From Syntrophomonas sp. UBA4911 (GTDB lineage: Bacteria; Bacillota; Syntrophomonadia; Syntrophomonadales; Syntrophomonadaceae), in assembly GCA_002398105.1 (NCBI GenBank), contig DHCD01000050.1, positions 5,147 through 14,606 on the forward strand: DNA of 9,460 nt. The letters are read 5' to 3'. Shown here in pieces: positions 5,854 through 9,460 of this stretch; positions within the stretch are counted from its first letter, which is position 1; each line of letters begins with the position of its first letter. The notes under the pieces were generated by a model. It was not told where the DNA came from. It saw only the letters and a program-made list of their open reading frames with translations, and made no database searches. The translations under genes were made by a program, and so were the position numbers.

Positions 5854-7752
5854 GTGGAACTAAAAGACTTGATTGATCTTAAATTTCTACAAGAGTTTCA
5901 GGATAACTTCGCTTTGTGTGTTGGTGTAGCTAGTCTGACCGAGGATACAGAAGGCAATGCTTTGACCCGCCCCAGTTATTTTTCCGAATTATGTATGAAT
6001 ATGATCCGGACTACGAAATTAGGACTAAATCGGTGCCGGCAATGTGAAATGCGGGGTGGGGAAAAAGCGGCGCGAACGGGAAAACCCGCAGTTTATGAGT
6101 GCCATGCAGGTCTGGTTGATTTTGCCGCGCCTATAATGCTGGAAGGTAAGCAGATAGGAGCCATATTTGGCGGACAGGTTTTAACCCGACCTCCGGACGA
6201 GCAGAAGTTACGCCGCATAGCGCTGGAAATGGGAATTGATCCTGATGAATATGTGGCTGCCGCTAAAAAAATTCCGGTTATGCCTGAGGAGAATATCCAA
6301 GCAGTAGCGCGGGTGCTATATTCAGTAGCCAATACCTTTTCCCGGATCGCCTACCAAAAGTTCAAACTGCAGGAACGCAACCTGGAATTGGTTTTATCTA
6401 ATAACTGGTTAAATAATATCTTTAATACGGTTTCCGATGGAGTCGTAGTGGTTGATGAAGCGGGAACGGTGAAAAAAGTTAATATCATTGTTGAACAGAT
6501 TTTTGGCAAAACCGCCGCGGAAATGCTTGACAAGTCGATCCTGGATCTGGTGGGAAACAAGTCGCCTTGTGCCGTCAGGTTGCTGGAACGGCATGAAGTT
6601 TACAATGATATTGAAGTTCTGGTCGATACTGATGCGGGACGGGTCCATTGCCTCTCCTCCGGGACCCCGATAGTAGATGATCAGGGAGCGTTTTCGGGCG
6701 GAGTTATTCTGATACGCCCAATGGAGAAAATCCAAAAATTGATAAACCGCTTCAGCGGTTCTCAGGCCTCCTTCCGGTTTTCGGATATTATAGGTCAGAG
6801 TCCGGAATTGCTGAAATCTATTCACCTGGCCTCATTGGCCGCCGGCGGTAAATCAAATATATTGCTGGAAGGGGAAAGCGGGACCGGCAAAGAAGTTTTT
6901 GCCCAGGCTATTCACAATCAGAGTACCAGGAATAACGGGCCCTTTGTAGCGATTAATTGCGGAGCTATCCCGCGGGAACTGATCGCCAGCGAATTGTTTG
7001 GTTATGGGGAAGGTGCTTTTACCGGGGCTAAACGCGGAGGAAGACCGGGGAAATTTGAACTTTCTTCCGGGGGAACGCTATTTTTGGATGAGATAGGGGA
7101 CATGCCTCTTGATCAGCAGGTTGCTTTGCTGCGAGTTCTGGAGGAACACAGTGTTACCCGTATAGGCGACGATAAGATTATTCCGGTGGATGTAAGGATC
7201 ATATGCGCTACTAATAAAGACCTCCGGGAAGAAGTGGAAAAGGGAAATTTCCGCGAGGACCTGTATTACAGGCTCAATGTAGTGTCCATCAGGATTCCGC
7301 CCTTACGAAAGCGGCGGGATGATATTCCCTTGCTTTTTAATCACATGCTGAATTCTATCGGGCAGGAATGGCACAGCCAGATCAAATATGTTCCACCTGA
7401 TGTAATGAAGCTGCTTAAACAGTATGATTGGCCCGGGAATGTCCGGGAATTGCAAAATGTGGTGGAAAGGATAATCAGTATCAACGACGGCGAGTCGGTC
7501 CGGCTGGAACACTTGCCCGATTCAATACTGAATTTCAAATGTGACCCATTAATGCAGTTAATAGAATCAATTGAAAATGAAGCTTTAAGCGACAGGGAAA
7601 AACGCCGGCAAATTTTTTGGGAAAAAGAAAAACAGAGAATTATTAATCTGTTGCTGGAGCATGGAGGGAACATCAGCCGGGTCGCCCGAGAGCTGAGTAT
7701 TTCCCGCAGTACTCTTTACAGAAAAATGCGGCAATACAACATTAACTATTGA
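5854..7752 (+). CDS. PocR-PAS sigma-54-dependent transcriptional activator
   Basis: This is a 632-residue enhancer-binding protein that opens sigma-54 RNA polymerase complexes by ATP hydrolysis. Domains in order: a PocR ligand-sensing domain (about 5-165) with cysteines C61, C64 (CRQC) and C83 (YECHAG) and the family's PI-GKQIGAIFGGQ strand; a PAS domain (about 183-290); and an AAA+ core (about 308-535) with Walker A GESGTGKE (340-347), the sigma-54-contacting GAFTGA loop (387-392), Walker B LFLDEIGD (409-416) and arginine residues near 467-488. A Fis-type helix-turn-helix closes the protein (about 606-628). No response-regulator receiver domain is present, so it probably senses a small molecule directly. 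The GTG start follows AGGAAGGTG (5838-5846). It converges on the reductase gene, whose promoter is sigma-54-type, so that gene is its likely target. PocR relatives sense diols, alcohols or hydrocarbon derivatives; the ligand here is unknown. Confidence 0.93.
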   Translation: MELKDLIDLKFLQEFQDNFALCVGVASLTEDTEGNALTRPSYFSELCMNMIRTTKLGLNRCRQCEMRGGEKAARTGKPAVYECHAGLVDFAAPIMLEGKQIGAIFGGQVLTRPPDEQKLRRIALEMGIDPDEYVAAAKKIPVMPEENIQAVARVLYSVANTFSRIAYQKFKLQERNLELVLSNNWLNNIFNTVSDGVVVVDEAGTVKKVNIIVEQIFGKTAAEMLDKSILDLVGNKSPCAVRLLERHEVYNDIEVLVDTDAGRVHCLSSGTPIVDDQGAFSGGVILIRPMEKIQKLINRFSGSQASFRFSDIIGQSPELLKSIHLASLAAGGKSNILLEGESGTGKEVFAQAIHNQSTRNNGPFVAINCGAIPRELIASELFGYGEGAFTGAKRGGRPGKFELSSGGTLFLDEIGDMPLDQQVALLRVLEEHSVTRIGDDKIIPVDVRIICATNKDLREEVEKGNFREDLYYRLNVVSIRIPPLRKRRDDIPLLFNHMLNSIGQEWHSQIKYVPPDVMKLLKQYDWPGNVRELQNVVERIISINDGESVRLEHLPDSILNFKCDPLMQLIESIENEALSDREKRRQIFWEKEKQRIINLLLEHGGNISRVARELSISRSTLYRKMRQYNINY

Positions 7753-7850
7753 GTTCTTTTAATCACTGCATATGAAGAATAAGTATCCTGGTCAGATTTA
7801 CCGCCCCTGCTGTAAACTAATAAAGACTTTAGAGGACAACAATTATGTAT

Positions 7851-7887
7851 TAAAAGGGGAACTCCCGGATAGGAGCCGGGATTCCCC
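7851..7887 (-). terminator. Intrinsic terminator of the reductase gene
   Basis: GGGGAA (7856-7861) pairs with TTCCCC (7882-7887) and CCCGG (7864-7868) with CCGGG (7876-7880), around a 7-base loop. On the minus strand the stem is followed by TTTTAAT, a U-tract about 40 bases past the reductase stop. The plus side lacks a U-tract, so it acts mainly for the minus-strand gene, though the stem may also slow convergent transcription from the activator gene. Confidence 0.8.
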
Positions 7888-7928
7888 CAAGCTGAGAAAG
7901 CTGAGTATGATAAATTATAGAACCTGAC

Positions 7929-8756
7929 TTAACAGCAGCACCCGCCGTCAACATTAATAGTCTGACCGGTAACATGGGGATTATCAATAAAGAACAATAC
8001 TGCTGCTGCCATATCTTCGGGAGTTTGATCTATGCCTTGAGGAATCATTGCTTCTACATTACGTTTGTAGCTTTCTTCCCGGGTCTCACCAGGCAGCCGC
8101 AGAGATTCAGCCAGATCTATCCACATTTGAGTCGGGACAATACCAGGGGCTACAGAATTTACGGTTATACCATCGTGCAGTAATTCTTTGGCCAGGGAAA
8201 TAGTAAAACCGATTACGGCAAACTTGGAGGCACAATAGTGGGCCAGGTTGGCATAACCGGCTTTTCCGGCGATGGAGGAGAAGTTTATGATTCTGCCGTC
8301 GCCCTGTTTTTTCATTGGCTCAATCACTGCTTGGTCGACCAGGAAAGTACCCTTGGCATTGGTGTTTACCACTGAATCCCAATCTTCTTCGGTCAGATCT
8401 ACTACCGGTTTGCAGGTAATGAGTCCGGCCACATGAATCAGGTAATCAATTTTACCAAAGTGATCCAAAGTCTCTTTAACCATATTTTTAACACTGACCG
8501 GTTTGGTTACATCAGTATCAATAGCTATAGCATCTACACCTTTTTTCTTCAAATCTGCGCACACGTTTTGGGCGGCAGTGTAACCCCCGATATTCTTAGT
8601 TTTGTACTGGTTGGCCGCGAGATCCACGAAATCGGCGGCAGCAATAGCGATCTTGTCCATGCCCCTGCCTACCAGAGCCTCAACTACGCCCTTGCCGATA
8701 CCTGTTCCGCCTCCGGTAACCAAGGCTACTTTTCCTTTTAAAGATCTTTCCATCAT
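7929..8756 (-). CDS. Short-chain dehydrogenase/reductase (SDR), NAD(P)-dependent
   Basis: This is a classical SDR oxidoreductase, cytoplasmic, interconverting an alcohol and a ketone or aldehyde with NAD(H) or NADP(H). Visible motifs (numbered from ATG 8756): cofactor loop TGGGTGIG at 14-21, HVAG at 108-111 in place of the common NNAG, catalytic N133, S160/S161, Y174 and K178 (YCASK), and the PG motif at 204-205. A segment between the second strand and the next helix (about 41-68) is longer than usual, and the C-terminus ends VDGG then three cysteines. The frame extends to ATG 8786, but AAAGGGG (8762-8768) is well spaced for ATG 8756 (or 8753), giving 275 residues. A sigma-54 promoter precedes it and a terminator follows it, so it is a single-gene unit. 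The substrate cannot be read from sequence; acetoin/diol or hydroxyacyl compounds are candidates. Confidence 0.92.
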   Translation of the reverse strand: MMERSLKGKVALVTGGGTGIGKGVVEALVGRGMDKIAIAAADFVDLAANQYKTKNIGGYTAAQNVCADLKKKGVDAIAIDTDVTKPVSVKNMVKETLDHFGKIDYLIHVAGLITCKPVVDLTEEDWDSVVNTNAKGTFLVDQAVIEPMKKQGDGRIINFSSIAGKAGYANLAHYCASKFAVIGFTISLAKELLHDGITVNSVAPGIVPTQMWIDLAESLRLPGETREESYKRNVEAMIPQGIDQTPEDMAAAVLFFIDNPHVTGQTINVDGGCCC

Positions 8757-8836
8757 TAAAACCCCTTTCACAATTGTTATTGCCATACTGCCTGGTAAGG
8801 TAGAGTTTCCTTGTCTTACCTGCTCCCCCTTATCTT

Positions 8837-8852
8837 TGCAAATTGCATGCCA
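8837..8852 (-). promoter_or_regulatory. Sigma-54 (-24/-12) promoter of the reductase gene
   Basis: The minus strand reads TGGCATG-CAAT-TTGCA, one base off the TGGCACG-N4-TTGCA consensus. The invariant GG (8851-8850) and GC (8839-8838) are 12 bases apart, as required. The start should fall near 8826, about 70 bases before the ATG. A sigma-54 activator gene lies on the other side of the reductase gene. Confidence 0.88.
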
Positions 8853-8969
8853 TTTGCAGAAATCTCATTGTTAAGGCGGTATAATCCCCGTATTGCGGGA
8901 AAAGGGAGTAATAATGATGGATCTGATAGCATCGGGCTATAATTGTGGTTATTAGTGCAAGCAACATAG

Positions 8970-9010
8970 TGCTACAGCCGTTGTAGCATAAATGTATGAA
9001 ATGTGTAGCA
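8970..9010. promoter_or_regulatory. Upstream activator sequence: inverted repeat plus third half-site
   Basis: TGCTACA (8970-8976) and TGTAGCA (8982-8988) form a perfect 7-bp inverted repeat with a 5-base spacer. A further TGTAGCA at 9004-9010 begins exactly 22 bases after the previous one, two helical turns, and both copies are followed by similar bases (TAAATG and TATATG). The cluster lies about 120-160 bp upstream of the -24/-12 promoter, the usual place for an enhancer-binding-protein dimer. The assignment to the nearby activator is inferred. Confidence 0.7.
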
Positions 9011-9052
9011 TATATGTTTGGCAGGACTTGGCTGTAATCAGGGGTATTATTA

Positions 9053-9460
9053 CTATATATTTTTTGATAGTACATCAAGCGGCTGGGCATAATGATATTT
9101 AGTTGAACCCTGAAACGCCGGTATTTCAATATCATTGCTTGTTTGTATAGTAACTTTAATACCGTTCAAGGCCAGAGCATTTATCTCGCCTCCCCTGATT
9201 CGCAATGAGCTTTCCAGGATTTGCGGATTGCCAATGCTTTGAATTATATAAGGCGGGTTAATAGAATTATTATTGACGATTATCGTTTGCCCATCAGTTG
9301 AAACTGCACTAGTAGCCACAATACGTTGTCCATTTATACTTATGGCCTCAGCACCGGCAGACTTCAATTCATTTATTAGAATAGCTAGATTCCAATACTG
9401 AATAGTAAAGCCCTCAGGGTTTTCATTATTATCAAGTTTGACTATAAGCCCAGTGCCGGT
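9053..9460 (-). CDS. DUF881 (YlxX/YlxW-like) family protein, C-terminal part
   Basis: The frame runs in from the right edge and ends at TAG (9055-9053), showing the last 135 residues. Family features are strong: GTGLIVKLDNN at the visible start, LINELKSAGAEAISINGQRI, then ATSAVSTDGQTIIVNN, PPYIIQSIG and a later RIRGGEINAL. These match the C-terminal domain of DUF881 proteins, which in Firmicutes usually have an N-terminal membrane anchor and coiled coil and are often encoded near cell-division or sporulation genes. The anchor would be encoded beyond the edge. A TTG at 9367 lies inside this conserved domain and is not the real start. The last residues (STKYHYAQPLDVLSKNI) look less conserved. 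No clear terminator was found in the 200 bases downstream; the TGCTACA inverted repeat there could form a stem but has no U-tract. Confidence 0.88.
   Translation of the reverse strand, partial: TGTGLIVKLDNNENPEGFTIQYWNLAILINELKSAGAEAISINGQRIVATSAVSTDGQTIIVNNNSINPPYIIQSIGNPQILESSLRIRGGEINALALNGIKVTIQTSNDIEIPAFQGSTKYHYAQPLDVLSKNI

Noticed and set aside
8754..8786. Upstream ATG at 8786 as the reductase start
   Set aside because: The site ahead of it (AGGCAG) is poor, while AAAGGGG at 8762-8768 is well placed for ATG 8756/8753, and the extra ten residues precede the normal SDR N-terminus.
8887..8900. Small hairpin CCCCG/CGGG as a terminator of the DUF881 gene
   Set aside because: The stem is only about 4 bp and no U-tract follows on the minus strand.
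9018..9033. TTGGCAGGACTTGGCT on the plus strand resembling a -24/-12 promoter
   Set aside because: It lacks the GC at -12 in the required spacing, and no plus-strand gene lies downstream.
8830..9135. Minus-strand 101-codon frame overlapping the DUF881 end and the reductase promoter
   Set aside because: It overlaps the conserved DUF881 C-terminus in another frame, covers the sigma-54 promoter and UAS, and has no recognisable protein features.

Overview
The window looks like chromosomal DNA from a Gram-positive, moderate-GC anaerobe of the Clostridia, perhaps Peptococcaceae-like. This is an inference from the strong AGGAGG-type ribosome sites, the ydaO-type riboswitch, a YlxX/DUF881 gene, a lipobox-anchored binding protein and a PocR-PAS-AAA+ sigma-54 activator. 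No species can be named from the sequence.

Left part (1-3530). A partial unknown gene runs off the left edge on the minus strand. Next comes a complete minus-strand glycine betaine/proline-type ABC importer operon: lipoprotein binding protein, then ATPase, then permease, tightly packed with a 2-base gap and ribosome sites embedded in the preceding genes. Its leader carries a clear cyclic-di-AMP (ydaO/yuaA class) riboswitch behind a sigma-A-type promoter. The ATPase lacks the C-terminal CBS pair through which c-di-AMP or ionic strength acts on some relatives, so control by c-di-AMP appears to be placed on the mRNA.

Middle part (3530-5650). This looks rearranged. A MerR-family regulator, with a 19-bp-spacer promoter centred on a dyad, lies between two apparent gene remnants: the first codons of an Ogt-like DNA alkyltransferase on the left, and the N-box end of a histidine kinase (opposite strand, frameshifted) on the right. 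After it comes a gene for a soluble coiled-coil protein made of heptad-multiple repeats, with nearly identical 63-bp DNA repeats.

Right part (5850-9053). This is a self-contained regulatory circuit. A PocR-PAS-AAA+-Fis sigma-54 activator (plus strand) converges on a short-chain dehydrogenase/reductase gene (minus strand). The reductase gene has a near-consensus -24/-12 promoter, and about 120-160 bp upstream there is a perfect TGCTACA/TGTAGCA inverted repeat plus a third half-site two helical turns away, the expected placement for activator binding. A strong hairpin with a U-tract ends the reductase transcript between the convergent genes. The substrate is not evident from sequence.

Right edge (9053-9460). 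The C-terminal part of a DUF881 (YlxX/YlxW-like) protein gene on the minus strand, with its start outside the window.
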